64,000 bases of DNA from Tillus elongatus (GCA_964006375.1 OZ023268.1:87920358-87984357), one strand, 5' to 3'; numbered from the stretch's first letter, positions 47,799 to 59,588 are shown. Numbers and translations: made by a program. The notes: a model not told the origin generated them from the letters alone.

Positions 47799-50700
47799 AA
47801 CGGAGGATATATCTAACTGGAAGGTGACGGAACACATATCAATGTCTGATCATCGTATGATCAGCTTTGAATTGGATGTGGACAGTGAGAGCACTCCCCC
47901 CAGGAGAAATCCAAGGAATACCGACTTGGATGCCTACGTAATAGGCCTCGGAGGGTCGCCAAGGAGCTCAGAAGGGAGAAGACTCTCTACAGGGGCATTA
48001 GATAGTGAGGTTGAGGCCCTAGAAGGTAGAATAATGGCAGCCTACGAGGCCGCGTCACCACTTAGGGGGGAACCGTCCATCAAAGTCAGATGGTGGAACG
48101 GGGATCTCGCCGTACTACGCGGGCGGACTCAGAGGGCCTTAAACCGAGCCGTCCGAGAATCGAGTGAAGCGGCCTCGGACGAATTTAGGAGTGCCAGAAG
48201 GGAGTTTAAGAAGGAACTGCGACGGAGTAAACGAGCTAGTTGGAGCGCGTACTGCGGGGAAGTCAACTCCCTGCCGGACGCAGCCAGGCTGGTAAGGGTA
48301 CTCAAACAGGAGGTAGGCAGTAATGTAGGATCTTTAAGGAAACCGGACGGGAGCTGGACAAGCACGGTGAGGAGACCCTGCGTCATCTCGCCGAAGTTCA
48401 CCTCGCGGGCGGAGGAGCTGTCACAGGGACTGCCGACCTGGGCCGGTGGACGGTCCCGAACGCGGACTGGCAGCTAGCAGAGGGGGTGGTCATGAACGGC
48501 TCTATAACCTGGACGGTGGGCGAGTTCGCTCCTTTCAAGTCCGCAGGCTGTGAAGGGATTTTTCCGGCCCTGCTCCAGAGGGGCCTGGATATACTGCTTC
48601 CCAACATAAGGGAGTTTTTCCGGGCCAGCCTGGCGTGGGGCTACGTACAAAGGCCTGGCGCCTGGTTAGGGGGGTCTCCATTCCCAAGCCGGGAAGGGAG
48701 GACCACGCGCTGGCCAAGGCGTACAGGCTAATCAGCCTTACATCATTCCTGCTTAAGGCATTCGGAAAGATAGTAGATAGGTTTATGTTGGGAAGGATCC
48801 TAAAGGATCACCCCTTCCACAAAGGTAAGCAGGCGTACCAGCGGGGGAAGTCGATGAAAACGGCGCTCCATGCTGTGACACGGAAGGTGGAAAGGGCCCT
48901 ACACTACGGGGAGAGCGCATTAGCTGTGTTCTTACATGTGGAGGGGGCCTTTGATAAGGCAAGGGTGGATACGGTCTGTACCGCCCTACACGATAGGGGA
49001 ACGCCGAGGTCCCTAATAAGCTGGCTGGAGAGCATGCTGGAGGACAGGAGAGTTTCGCTGACCTTGAGGGGCCGGGGGCTGGACGTTGGGGTGACGGGCG
49101 GCTGTCCTCAGGGAAGCTACCTTTCGCCCCATCTATGGTGTCTGGTCATGGACGACCTCTTGGAGCGACTCTCTAAGAATGACTTCTACGCCCAGGCGTA
49201 CGCCGATGATGGGCTGGTCTTAATCACCGGCAAATTCGGCGTCGTAAGTGCATGAAAGCTGCCTGTAGCATAATCGAAAGCTGGTGTGGTGAGCAGGGAC
49301 TCTCAGTAAATCCGGCGAAGACGGAGATGATCCTATTTACCAAGAAGGGGAAGGTAGAGGGGTTCAGGGCGCCCGGGCGATGTTTGGAAAACCCTTAAGC
49401 TTTAGTGCGGGAGGTCAAATCTCTGGGGGTGATCCTGGACCCAAAACTAACATGGGGGTCGCAAATAGAACGAGTAGTGAGGAATGGAGTAGCGACCCTC
49501 TGGCAGCTGTGTCGTGTGATAGGGAGGACCTGGGGACTTAATCCTAGGATCCTTCATTAGATCTACACTGCAATCGTCAGGCCGAGAATCCTCTATAGGG
49601 CGTTGGTCTGGTGGTGTAGTGTGAACCAAACTACCAGCAGTAAGCTGGCCAAACTCCAAAGGCTGGCAATCCTGGGTATCACAGGCGCTATGAGGACGAC
49701 ACACTCAGCTGCGCTAGAGGTCCTGTTGATGGTGCCACCACTTCCCATCTGTATCAGAAGCGAGGCTATGGCGTCGCATCTTAGAATGCGAGACTCAGGA
49801 AACTGGTGCGGAGAGGGAGCAGTAATAGGGCATGCAAGAGATGCCAAGGAGGTGAAAAAGGAAATTCCGATTTCCGCCATAAAGGTGCGGGATGCCGAGG
49901 ACGATATTAGGTTGACTAGGCCATACACCCTCAGGATCCTCAGTAGTGATCAGTGGAGGGAAAATGAGGTTGCATTCCAGCCCGCAAGCCTGGTCTGTTT
50001 CACCGACGGATCGCGGCTGGAGGACCAACAATCCTCCGGGGCAGGAATATACATCGAGGGCCTGGGGGTGCGCGAGAGCTATGCTCTTGGCGCATATATC
50101 ACGGCATTCGAAACAGAGGTGTATGCTATCCTGTCTGTGGCCAATAGACAGGATGTGAAGAGGAGTCCCGAGAAATGTGTGTACATCTGCTTGGATAGCC
50201 AGGCGGTCCTCCGGGCAGTGTGCACGGCCAGAATCAGGTCAACACTGGTTCAGGAGTGCGCTGACGCCCTCAGAGGACTAGCCAGGACGAAGAAGGTGCA
50301 ACTGAGGTGGCGAATAATCTCGCTAGGCTTGGTTCCCGGCGGCCGTTCCGTGGCCCGGAGCCTGCGATAGGCATAAGTAGGAAGACAGTCTCTGTGCCTT
50401 AGACAGGTGGACCGAGGAAGCAATGGAGAGGCACTGGGGGTCGGTTGGTGGCTGCAGGCAGGCGAGGGACTTCGTGTAGGGGCCGGGCAGAGATAAAGCT
50501 GTCTGGCTACTCGGAAGGAGTCGACCTACGCTTCGCCGCATCCTTGGGGTGCTGACAGGCCACTGCGCCCTTAGAAGACACCTCACATTGATAGGCGTAG
50601 AGAGGGATCCCATTTGCCAGTAATGCGGCGAGGATGAAGAAACGTCCTACCACTACCTGTGTGAATGCGATGCTTTCGGGAGTCTTGGAGTAGAATTGTT

Positions 50701-50807
50701 CGGATCGAGGACTCTGCAGAGGAATCAGGTAAGTACCGTCCAATTGAAGACCGTCACTGCCTTGATCTCGAGGTCGGGGCGGTTTGGCGACGGAACCGAG
50801 GAAGAGT
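47799..50807 (+). pseudogene. LINE copy 2 ORF2 remnants
   Basis: Homologous to the copy 1 ORF but frameshifted. 47824-48477 holds the endonuclease end and linker; 48635-49255 holds the RT with LISLTSFLLKAFGK, GGCPQGSYLSPHLW and QAYADD; 49603-50370 holds the end of the RT and RNase H (CFTDGS, FETEVYA, CLDSQAV). The zinc-finger tail is broken (DPICQ-stop-CGEDEETSYHYLCEC), and the frame closes at about 50807. It keeps the YLSPHLW consensus where copy 1 has CHLPHLW. Confidence 0.75.
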
Positions 50808-50873
50808 AGAGCATGGTTGATGAGTTGCTGGGGTTGGCAAAAAGGGCCCATTGTGACCTACTTGCTTGGCGTT

Positions 50874-50879
50874 GGCCTC
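50874..50879. repeat. E2 target-site duplication, left (GGCCTC)
   Basis: GGCCTC precedes AGTAGG and is repeated at 59583-59588. In LINE copy 1 the same site occurs once (GGCCTCCCCACCACTGC on the minus strand), showing the empty site. Confidence 0.92.
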
Positions 50880-50934
50880 AGTAGGTAATGCGGCACTTTG
50901 AGCAGACAGTGACGTCACAGGAAGTGACGTCACG

Positions 50935-51105
50935 GCGCCGGCGCCACGCCCTGGCGCCGGCGCCACGCCCTGGCGCCTGCCCCGGCGCCGGCGCCACGCC
51001 CTGGCGCCGGCGCCTAGCCACGCCCTGGCGCCTGCCCCCGGCGCCTGCCCCGGCGCCTGCCCCGGCCCCGGCGCCAGCCCCGGCGCCGGCGCCCAGCCAC
51101 GCCCT
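50935..51105 (+). repeat. GGCGCC-rich array in E2 left TIR
   Basis: Repeated GGCGCCGGCGCCACGCCCTG-type units; strikingly GC-rich in an AT-rich window. The mirror at 59365-59530 is about 12 bp shorter. Gly/Ala and Pro/Ala frames over it are artefacts. Confidence 0.85.
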
Positions 51106-51264
51106 GGGCCAGACAGTCACATCCGTGTTATTCTGCATTCTAAGGTCATTGACCTGTCTAGGAAACTTTGACGTCACACGACTTGGGCCAGACAGTCACA
51201 TGCAAACATTCCAAAGTGTCTAACCTATTACTTTAAATTATTATATTTTGAAAAAAACCATTTG

Positions 51265-51336
51265 GAGCAGGTGAGTTTCGAACCCCGGGCACTCAGATGG
51301 GAGGCAACGATGCTACCCGTTAAGCTAAGCAGACGC
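51265..51336 (-). other. tRNA-like module in E2 left TIR
   Basis: 72 nt with A box TAGCTTAACGGG and B box GGTTCGAAAC, differing from E1 at several sites while both pol III boxes remain usable. Confidence 0.65.
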
Positions 51337-51829
51337 TTGTTAATTTATTGTTTTAGGTTGGTATATATATATACGACTTTTAATTACAAACAAACCATAC
51401 ATGTAACATAATTAAAGTTTATTATTAGACAAATGGATGATTTACAAAATAATAATTAATATTAGAGGCGGAACCAAAACGGAGGAACCAAAATGGCGGA
51501 AAATGGCGGGATGAAAGATGGCGGTCTAACCTGTGATACATTAAGCTGACATCCCTGACATTATAAAATGGCGGCTTTCGTTCTTAAAGATGGTGCGCTG
51601 ATGAAGATGGTTGAAGACTCCATTATTTAAAGTTACGTCACCCCCCAACCTTTAGAGCCGACAAATGAGAGTGTAGACATAAGACATAATAATTAATATG
51701 TTTAATATTAGACAGACTAGAACGTCACAATTGTTATATGGGTAGGTTCTAAAAATAACACACAGAGGTCGCTGGCAAAACAAAAGAAGGAAGTTCAGAA
51801 ACAAAATAGACAACAGGTTCAACCGTGAG

Positions 51830-52790
51830 ATGTACGATGGAACCAATACATGCACGGTGTTAAGGAGGCCAAATCAAATTGGAATATACAATAAAATGGC
51901 CACTTCCGGTCTAAACTTTTAAATCGTTATATCTTTTGAAGGACAAGTGATAGAAAGGAACTGACTTCAAAAATGTATGTTTCGTAACAAGGTCTACAAG
52001 AAAATGAGATAAAAAACTTTAAACCCTTATCGCGGAAGATCCGTGAGATGTACGAGAGAACCAACACATGCACGGTGTTAAGGAGGCCAAATCAAAGTGG
52101 AATATACAATAAAATGGCCACTTCCGGTCTAAACTTTAAATCGTTATATCTTTTCAACGACAAGTGATAGAAATGAACCGACTTCAAAAATATATCGTTT
52201 CATAACAAGCTCTACAAGAAACTGAGATAAAAAACTTTAAACCCTTATCGCGGAAGATCCGTGAGATGTACGAGAGAACCAACACATGCACGGTGTTAAG
52301 GAGGCCAAATCAAATTGGTATATACAATAAAATGGCCACTTCCGGTCTAAACTTTAAATCCTTGTATCTTTTCAACGACAAGTGATAGAAATGAACCGAC
52401 TTCAAAAATATATCGTTTCATAACAAGCTCTACAAGAAACTGAGATAAAAAACTTTAAACCCTTATCGCGGAAGATCCGTGAGATGTACGATAGAACCAA
52501 CACATGCACGGTGTTAAGGAGGCCAAATCAAATTGGAATATACAATAAAATGGCCACTTCCGGTCTAAACTTTAAATCGTTATAACTTTTCAACGGAAAG
52601 TGATAGAAAGGAACCGACTTCAAAAATGTATGTTTCGTAACAAGGTCTACAAGAAACTGAGATAAAAAACTTCAAACCCTTATCTCGGAAGATCGGCGAG
52701 ATGTACGATAGAACCAACACATGCACGGTGTTCAGCAAGTCAAACTCTATTAACATATCCAATAAAAATGTTACTTCCGGTAGACACTTC
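51830..52790 (+). repeat. 217-bp tandem array in E2 left TIR
   Basis: About four units of the E1 217-bp repeat (markers near 52027, 52243, 52459 and 52679). The right TIR carries about two and a half (58290-58820). Confidence 0.8.
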
Positions 52791-52902
52791 CGGTATAGCT
52801 ATTCTTAGAGCTACATACATGTGTGACACCTCAAAATAATCGTCTTGTTGAACAGAAGAAAGAAATATAGTTTTTAAGGAAATCAAAACAAGTTGTGTTA
52901 AC

Positions 52903-53285
52903 ATCTAAAAACAACACACTCTCTCTTAGACTTAATGAAGTTACTTTCAGAGAAATTTTCAAGCTTACCATGAGGACCAGTATTCAATGGCGTATTTAAA
53001 TGTTGACTACATCAAGTGATGCGTGCTACAGACAAATTTTAGTACACCCTCTTAGACTTATTGAAGTTGACGGCACAGGCAGCTGTCAAGCGTCATCTAA
53101 AAACAACACACTCTCTCTTAGACTTAATGAAGTTACTTTCAGAGAAATTTTCAAGCTTACCATGAGGACCAGTATTCAATGGCGTATTTAAATGTTGACT
53201 ACATCAAGTGATGCGTGCTACAGACAAATTTTAGTACACCCTCTTAGACTTATTGAAGTTGACGGCACAGGCAGCTGTCAAGCGT
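52903..53285 (+). repeat. ~192-bp direct duplication in E2 left TIR
   Basis: The segment from CATCTAAAAACAACACACTC to GGCAGCTGTCAAGCG occurs twice head-to-tail. The right TIR has one copy (57950-58120). Confidence 0.75.
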
Positions 53286-53639
53286 ACCTAACAAACCAAA
53301 GTAAATATGTCTTGAAGAACAGTCTTGAATTGCCCTAAACCAACACATCTCTATCATTTCAGAGTAACCAGTTAAACTAAGTATCTTGAAGTGTAGCTTT
53401 TATGTTTATGAGATATAAAATAAGAAAACCAAAGAGTTAATTGTCTATTACAACAACAAGTAGAAGGGGTTGACTTGGTACCTACAGCTGTTACATACTT
53501 GGTAAAAAATGGGGTGCCACTAGCATTTCAGAGTAATTTTAATCATGCAACACTCTAACTGTCTTGAGATGTAGCTTTATGTGTTAATGGGTGGAAATAA
53601 CAAAACTAAAGAGTTGATTGTCTATTACAACTGTCAGCT

Positions 53640-54021
53640 AAAGAAGCATTTAGGTAGCCGGAATACCGATATCCTAAATATTTCAAGAGTAATCTTAGTC
53701 ATACAACACTCTTAACTAACTGTCTTGAGATGTGACTTTATGTGTCATTGGTTGGAAAATAAGAAAACTAAAGAGTTGATTGTCTATTACAACTGTCAGC
53801 TGAAGGAACATGTTGGGTTATCGGAATACCGATAACGCCAAATGTTCCAACCGAAGGAGCCCACTTAGAGTCATCTCCAGGGGCTCGGGTTGATTGCCTA
53901 TTACAACAGTCAGCTAAAGGAACATTTGGGTTATCGGAATACCGATATGCCAAATGTTCCAACCGAAGGAGCCCACTTAGAGTCACATCTAGGGGGCCGG
54001 AATACCGGCCCCCTAGATGTG
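53640..54021 (+). repeat. series of AATA-loop hairpins in E2 left TIR
   Basis: At least four inverted repeats share a CCGG/ATCGG-AATA-CCG core. The strongest are 53984-54021 (17-bp perfect stem, AATA loop) and 53919-53960 (11-bp outer plus 5-bp inner stem, AATA loop). Stem sequences differ between hairpins while the loop is constant. Mirrors lie in the right TIR. Confidence 0.75.
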
Positions 54022-54453
54022 TCGGAAGCAACATCTCAACTAACGCCTACAACCGCTACATACTTGGTGGACTTTGGTGGAACACAGACTGAAAACAACT
54101 TGATATCTGGTACATATGTCTGTAAAGATTTCATTCTAAATTTAGCCTGTTGGATATCCAATCATTTCTATGAAAAGTGCAACCAACCAACTAACCAACC
54201 ACCCAACCAACCAACCAATGGGCCACGCAAGAATGAATCACTTATCATGAATTTGCAAACAAACAAGGAACCTGGCAGTCATTGGGTTGCAGTTAAGAAA
54301 CGTGGTGACACAGCCGTGTACTTTGACTCATATGGAAACTTGAAGCCACCAGTTGAGCTGCAGCGTTATCTCAAAGACTCTACTCTAATGTACAATCATG
54401 ATGTGTATCAGAAATATAATACTTATAATTGTGGTCATTTATGTTTAGACTGA
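53890..54453 (+). pseudogene. adenain/Polinton-type cysteine protease, partial
   Basis: 187 codons; the first ~80 lie in TIR hairpin DNA and are unlikely to be protease. The C-terminal half matches the maturation protease of Polintons/adintoviruses: NESLIMNL, GSHWVAVKKRG with catalytic His131, VYFDSYGNLKPPVELQRYL with Asp146, and YNTYNCGHLCL with nucleophile Cys181. Such proteases cleave virion proteins. A (CCAA)n tract inserts Gln/Pro/Thr/Asn repeats at 98-110, and a stop directly after HLCLD removes the usual last residues. The triad is present, but ends and N-terminus look damaged, so I treat it as a relic. Confidence 0.65.
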
Positions 54454-54459
54454 CCCGAC

Positions 54460-55820
54460 CATTCCACTACCCGACTCTTAGCTGACCCGACTGGTCCACC
54501 ACCTTGTCATGGAGCTAACCCGGTATAACCTGGGCACATGCACCACCGTTTCTTGTGACGTCACTCGCTTCCAGCATCGTTTTTATTTATAGCGTCAGCT
54601 GTAACTGACCTGGATGGTTAATCACCTAACCTGGCCGCATCTATTTTTAAAAATTGTTCAAAGTCCATGTAGGCTGCCTCATGGTCATCGTAGATGTGTT
54701 TTAAATTGTTTTCTTCTTGTTTGACTTAAAAACATTCAGCTTGTGTTCCGCAAAAGAGTGACTGTTACACATTTGCTAGACATGTGTTAGACATATGTCT
54801 GCCCTATTAGACAGGTTAATCAACTAACCTGGCCGCATCTATTTTTAAAAATTATTCAAAGTCCATGTAGGCTGCCTCATGGTCATCGTAGATGTGTTTT
54901 AAATTGTTTTCTTCTTGTTTGACTTAAAAACATTCAGCTTATGTTCCGCAAAAGAGTGACTGTTACACATCTGCTAGACATGTGTCAGACATATGTCTGC
55001 CCTATTAGACAGCTGTGTTAGACAGCTGTGTTAAACAGCTGTGTTAGACAGCTGTATTAGACAGCTGTGTTAGACAGCTGTGTTAGACAGCTGTGTTAGA
55101 CAGCTGTGTTAAACAGCTGTGTTAGACAGCTGTATTAGACAGCTGTGTTAGACAGCTGTATGACAGCTGTATGACAGCTGTATGACAGCTGTCTGTCATG
55201 TCAGACGGCTGTATGACAGCTGTCGTTGTTGTCTGTTGAATATTAAGACGTGAAGCGTCCACTAAGGTTCAGTCGTTAACCAACGGTGAAGGTGAAAACA
55301 ATAAGTTGTGTTGTCTGTGTTGTTTGTCGAATATTAAGACGAGGAGCGTCCACTAAGGTTCAGTCGGTAGCCAACAGTGAAGGTGAAAACAATAAGTTGT
55401 GTTGTCTGTGTTGTTTGTCGAATATTAAGACGAGGAGCTTCCGCTAAGGTTCAGTCGGTATCCAACAGTAAAGGTGAAGACTGACCTGGATGGTTGATCA
55501 ACTAACCTGGCCGCATCTATTTTTAAAAATTGTTCAAAGTCCATGTCGGCTGCCTCATGGTCATCGTAGATGTGTTTTAAATTGTTTTCTTCTTGTTTGA
55601 CTCAGAAGCGTCCACTAAGGTTCAGTCGTTAACCAACAGTGAAGGTGAAAACAATAAGTTGTGTTGTCTGTGTTGTTTGTCGAATATTAAGACGAGGAGC
55701 TAAGGTTCAGTCGGTAGCCAACAGTGAATGTGAAAACAATTAGTACCTGCTAAACTTTAGTCTTTAATAAACACGAGGCTAAACTTCGGTCCTTTAACCA
55801 ACACAGTCAGTTGTGTAGCA
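54460..55820. repeat. E2 central repeat cluster
   Basis: Three copies of a ~105-bp unit starting AACCTGGCCGCATCTATTTT (about 54630, 54825, 55505); several ~90-bp units containing AAGGTTCAGTCGGTAGCCAA (about 55250-55740); and a CAGCTG array (55008-55215). No ORF of note. This may be the control region of the following ORF. Confidence 0.7.
55008..55215. promoter_or_regulatory. CAGCTG iteron-like array in E2
   Basis: About twelve GACAGCTGTGTTA-type units followed by GACAGCTGTAT repeats, the same units as at 7622-7833 in E1. In E1 they sit upstream of Rep; here the Rep body is absent. Confidence 0.55.
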
Positions 55821-55827
55821 CGAAACA

Positions 55828-56214
55828 ATGGCATTCCAAATACTTGAAGATACAGTGACCTCCAATAAGAAGTTTAAACTTGATAGACGAAGCGTATGCT
55901 TTAGACTACAAGATATACCTGACGATGTCAACGATCCAGAGAAGTGGGTCAAAGATCGTATTAAAGATATTGTGAGTCATATAGTCCATGATGTCGATCC
56001 CGAAGACAGAGTGGGGTTTACCTTTAGCTCGGAGGGGTTCGACAAGGGGGCTGCCCATCTCCCATTTCGTAAAGCAAAGAATGTTGTTTTCGAAGACGTC
56101 TGGCACCTACTGAGTAAGATATACCAGAGTAAAGGACCTGGTTTTCGTTCTGATACATTTAGAATGACGATGACTCAAGTGAAAACCGCTAAGCCTTTAA
56201 TACATGTCAATTAA
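55828..56214 (+). CDS. 128-aa ORF resembling the N-terminal region of Polinton PolB
   Basis: The intact small frame begins at ATG in ACGAAACAATGGC. Residues about 55-105 (DRVGFTFSS, then LPFRKAKNVVFEDVWHLLSKIYQS, then FRMTMTQV) follow a pattern I associate with the region ahead of the exonuclease domain in Polinton/Maverick DNA polymerases: VG-x-S-x-PFR-x-x-ED-x-Q-x-V. No exonuclease or polymerase motif follows; the frame stops just before the right TIR at 56222. It is probably a 3'-truncated polB, or a small protein derived from one. I know no separate function for it. Confidence 0.45.
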   Translation: MAFQILEDTVTSNKKFKLDRRSVCFRLQDIPDDVNDPEKWVKDRIKDIVSHIVHDVDPEDRVGFTFSSEGFDKGAAHLPFRKAKNVVFEDVWHLLSKIYQSKGPGFRSDTFRMTMTQVKTAKPLIHVN

Positions 56215-56329
56215 ATATCTTATCTTTACAGACATATGTACCAGATATCAAGTTGTTTTCAGTCTGTGTTCCACCAAAGTCCACCAAGTATGTAGCGGTT
56301 GTAGGCGTTAGTTGAGATGTTGCTTCCGA

Positions 56330-56605
56330 CACATCTAGGGGGCCGGTATTCCGGCCCCCTAGATGTGACTCTAAGTGGGCTCCTTCGGTTGGAACATTTG
56401 GCATATCGGTATTCCGATAACCCAAATGTTCCTTCTGTGTTCCACCAAAGTCCACCAAGTATGTAGCGGTTGTAGGCGTTAGTTGAGATGTTGCTTCCGA
56501 CACATCTAGGGGGCCGGTATTCCGGCCCCCCTAGATGTGACTCTAAGTGGGCTCCTTCGGTTGGAACATTTGGCATATCGGTATTCCGATAACCCAAATG
56601 TTCCT
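56330..56605 (-). repeat. AATA-loop hairpins in E2 right TIR
   Basis: 38-39-nt hairpins at 56330-56367 and 56501-56539 and 42-nt hairpins at 56391-56432 and 56563-56604 mirror those at 53919-54021, here with TATT loops on the plus strand. Doubled by the 171-bp duplication. Confidence 0.75.
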
Positions 56606-56943
56606 TTAGCTGACTGTTGTAATAGGCAATCAACTCTTTAGTTTTCTTATTTTCCAACCAATGACACATAAAGCCACATCTCAAGACAGTTAGTTAAGAG
56701 TGTTGTATGACTAAGATTACTCTTGAAATATTTAGAATATCGGTATTCCGGCTACCTAAATGCTTCTTTAGCTGACAGTTGTAATAGACAATCAACTCTT
56801 TAGTTTTCTTATTTTTCATATATCACACTTTTTAATTTTATTTTACACTATCGAAAATTAAATTATGTCATCCTACGGAAATAACACCCAGATTACATTC
56901 CAAGGTCACAAACACCAACTGACAGATCTCATTTTACTGTAAA

Positions 56944-57180
56944 GACAGACAATTTTCAAATTAGTTAACTTGCTGTAGTGTACACTTGAGTAAATATATT
57001 ATATTTTTATATTTTACCACTGTTTTTATTATTAATAACACCTTGTCCATACCTGACTCCCAGCAAAATAATTCAATCTATTTGCATTTAAACACCGTTA
57101 TAATTATGTCCAGGGTTGACTTAAATGTCCAGAGGTAGACTTGACTGTCCATAGTAGACTACAAAATTTACATGTATTTA
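56944..57180 (+). pseudogene. 3' remnant of the Rep cassette in E2
   Basis: Matches the last codons and 3' flank of Rep C in E1 (8785-9020) with a few substitutions (AATTAGTTAACTTGCTGTAG versus AATTAGTTAGCTTGCTGTAG). The rest of the gene is missing. It shows that the E2 lineage once carried Rep in the same arm and orientation as copy C. Confidence 0.75.
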
Positions 57181-59137
57181 CGCAGAAATAAAAATTGTTG
57201 CATTTTTCATAAAAATGATTGGTTATCCAACAAGCCAAATTTAATACCAAATATACTAAAGTCCAACAAGTATTTAGCGGTTGTTGGTGTTAATTGAAAT
57301 GTTGCTTCCGACACTTCTAGGGCATCGGTATTCCGAGCCCCTGGAGATGACTCTAAGTGGGCTCCTTCGGTTGGAACATTTGGCGTTATCGGTATTCCGA
57401 TAACCCAACATGTTCCTTCAGCTGACAGTTGTAATAGACAATCAACTCTTTAGTTTTCTTATTTTCCAACCAATGACACATAAAGTCACATCTCAAGACA
57501 GTTAGTTAAGAGTGTTGTATGACTAAGATTACTCTTGAAATATTTAGGATATCGGTATTCCGGCTACCTAAATGCTTCTTTAGCTGACAGTTGTAATAGA
57601 CAATCAACTCTTTAGTTTTGTTATTTCCACCCATTAACACATAAAGCTACATCTCAAGACAGTTAGAGTGTTGCATGATTAAAATTACTCTGAAATGCTA
57701 GTGGCACCCCATTTTTTACCAAGTATGTAACAGCTGTAGGTACCAAGTCAACCCCTTCTACTTGTTGTTGTAATAGACAATTAACTCTTTGGTTTTCTTA
57801 TTTTATATCTCATAAACATAAAAGCTACACTTCAAGATACTTAGTTTAACTGGTTACTCTGAAATGATAGAGATGTGTTGGTTTAGGGCAATTCAAGACT
57901 GTTCTTCAAGACATATTTACTTTGGTTTGTTAGGTACGCTTGACAGCTGCCTGTGCCGTCAACTTCAATAAGTCTAAGAGGGTGTACTAAAATTTGTCTG
58001 TAGCACGCATCACTTGATGTAGTCAACATTTAAATACGCCATTGAATACTGGTCCTCATGGTAAGCTTGAAAATTTCTCTGAAAGTAACTTCATTAAGTC
58101 TAAGAGAGAGTGTGTTGTTTTTAGATGTTAACACAACTTGTTTTGATTTCCTTAAAAACTATATTTCTTTCTTCTGTTCAACAAGACGATTATTTTGAGG
58201 TGTCACACATGTATGTAGCTCTAAGAATAGCTATACCGGAAGTGTCTACCGGAAGTAACATTTTTATTGGATATGTTAATAGAGTTTGACTTGCTGAACA
58301 CCGTGCATGTGTTGGTTCTATCGTACATCTCGCCGATCTTCCGAGATAAGGGTTTGAAGTTTTTTATCTCAGTTTCTTGTAGACCTTGTTACGAAACATA
58401 CATTTTTGAAGTCGGTTCCTTTCTATCACTTTCCGTTGAAAAGTTATAACGATTTAAAGTTTAGACCGGAAGTGGCCATTTTATTGTATATTCCAATTTG
58501 ATTTGGCCTCCTTAACACCGTGCATGTGTTGGTTCTATCGTACATCTCACGGATCTTCCGCGATAAGGGTTTAAAGTTTTTTATCTCAGTTTCTTGTAGA
58601 GCTTGTTATGAAACGATATATTTTTGAAGTCGGTTCATTTCTATCACTTGTCGTTGAAAAGATACAAGGATTTAAAGTTTAGACCGGAAGTGGCCATTTT
58701 ATTGTATATACCAATTTGATTTGGCCTCCTTAACACCGTGCATGTGTTGGTTCTCTCGTACATCTCACGGATCTTCCGCGATAAGGGTTTAAAGTTTTTT
58801 ATCTCAGTTTCTTGTAGAGCCTAAAGGTTGGGGTGACGTAACTTTAAATAATGGAGTCTTCAACCATCTTCATCAGCGCACCATCTTTAAGAACGAAAGC
58901 CGCCATTTTATAATGTCAGGGATGTCAGCTTAATGTATCACAGGTTAGACCGCCATCTTTCATCCCGCCATTTTCCGCCATTTTGGTTCCTCCGTTTTGG
59001 TTCCGCCTCTAATATTAATTATTATTTTGTAAATCATCCATTTGTCTAATAATAAACTTTAATTATGTTACATGTATGGTTTGTTTGTAATTAAAAGTCG
59101 TATATATATATACCAACCTAAAACAATAAATTAACAA

Positions 59138-59209
59138 GCGTCTGCTTAGCTTAACGGGTAGCATCGTTGCCTCCCATCTGAGTGCCCGGGGTTCGAAACT
59201 CACCTGCTC
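59138..59209 (+). other. tRNA-like module in E2 right TIR
   Basis: Counterpart of 51265-51336 with the same A and B boxes. Confidence 0.65.
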
Positions 59210-59582
59210 CAAATGGTTTTTTTCAAAATATAATAATTTAAAGTAATAGGTTAGACACTTTGGAATGTTTGCATGTGACTGTCTGGCCCAAGTCGTGTGA
59301 CGTCAAAGTTTCCTAGACAGGTCAATGACCTTAGAATGCAGAATAACACGGATGTGACTGTCTGGCCCAGGGCGTGGCTGGGCGCCGGCGCCGGGGCTGG
59401 CGCCGGGGCCGGGGCAGGCGCCGGGGGCAGGCGCCAGGGCGTGGCTAGGCGCCGGCGCCAGGGCGTGGCGCCGGCGCCGGGGCAGGCGCCAGGGCGTGGC
59501 GCCGGCGCCAGGGCGTGGCGCCGGCGCCGTGACGTCACTTCCTGTGACGTCACTGTCTGCTCAAAGTGCCGCATTACCTACT

Positions 59583-59588
59583 GGCCTC
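59583..59588. repeat. E2 target-site duplication, right (GGCCTC)
   Basis: Follows CCTACT; LINE sequence resumes with CCCACCACTGCTACTAC. Confidence 0.92.

Larger units (their letters stand above)
50880..59582. mobile_element. Polinton/Maverick-like element E2 with protease and PolB-N-like fragments
   Basis: An 8703-bp element starting AGTAGGTAATGCGGC and ending with the reverse complement, with 6-bp TSD GGCCTC. TIRs are about 3.25 kb (50880-54129) and 3.36 kb (56222-59582), and share the tRNA-like module, ATGGCGG blocks and 217-bp repeat with E1, but the outer ~200 bp is GC-rich and E2-specific. The central 2.1 kb holds a protease fragment, CAGCTG repeats, two other repeat sets and a PolB-N-like ORF. 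No integrase, ATPase or capsid gene. Confidence 0.85.
56222..59582 (-). repeat. E2 right terminal inverted repeat
   Basis: Mirror of 50880-54129, with extra material: a 171-bp tandem duplication (56263/56434), a repeated hairpin block (57240-57700) and an insertion (about 56810-57240) holding the Rep 3' remnant. A short frame at 56865-56938 (MSSYGNNTQITFQG) is unassigned. Confidence 0.8.

Noticed and set aside
50878..51223. Gly/Ala- or Pro/Ala-rich proteins on both strands
   Set aside because: They are translations of a palindromic GGCGCC array; both strands are open because the repeat lacks stops.
56207..56684. 141-codon minus-strand protein repeating MPNVPTEGAHLESHLGG
   Set aside because: Translation of duplicated hairpin DNA; the same peptide appears wherever the hairpins occur.
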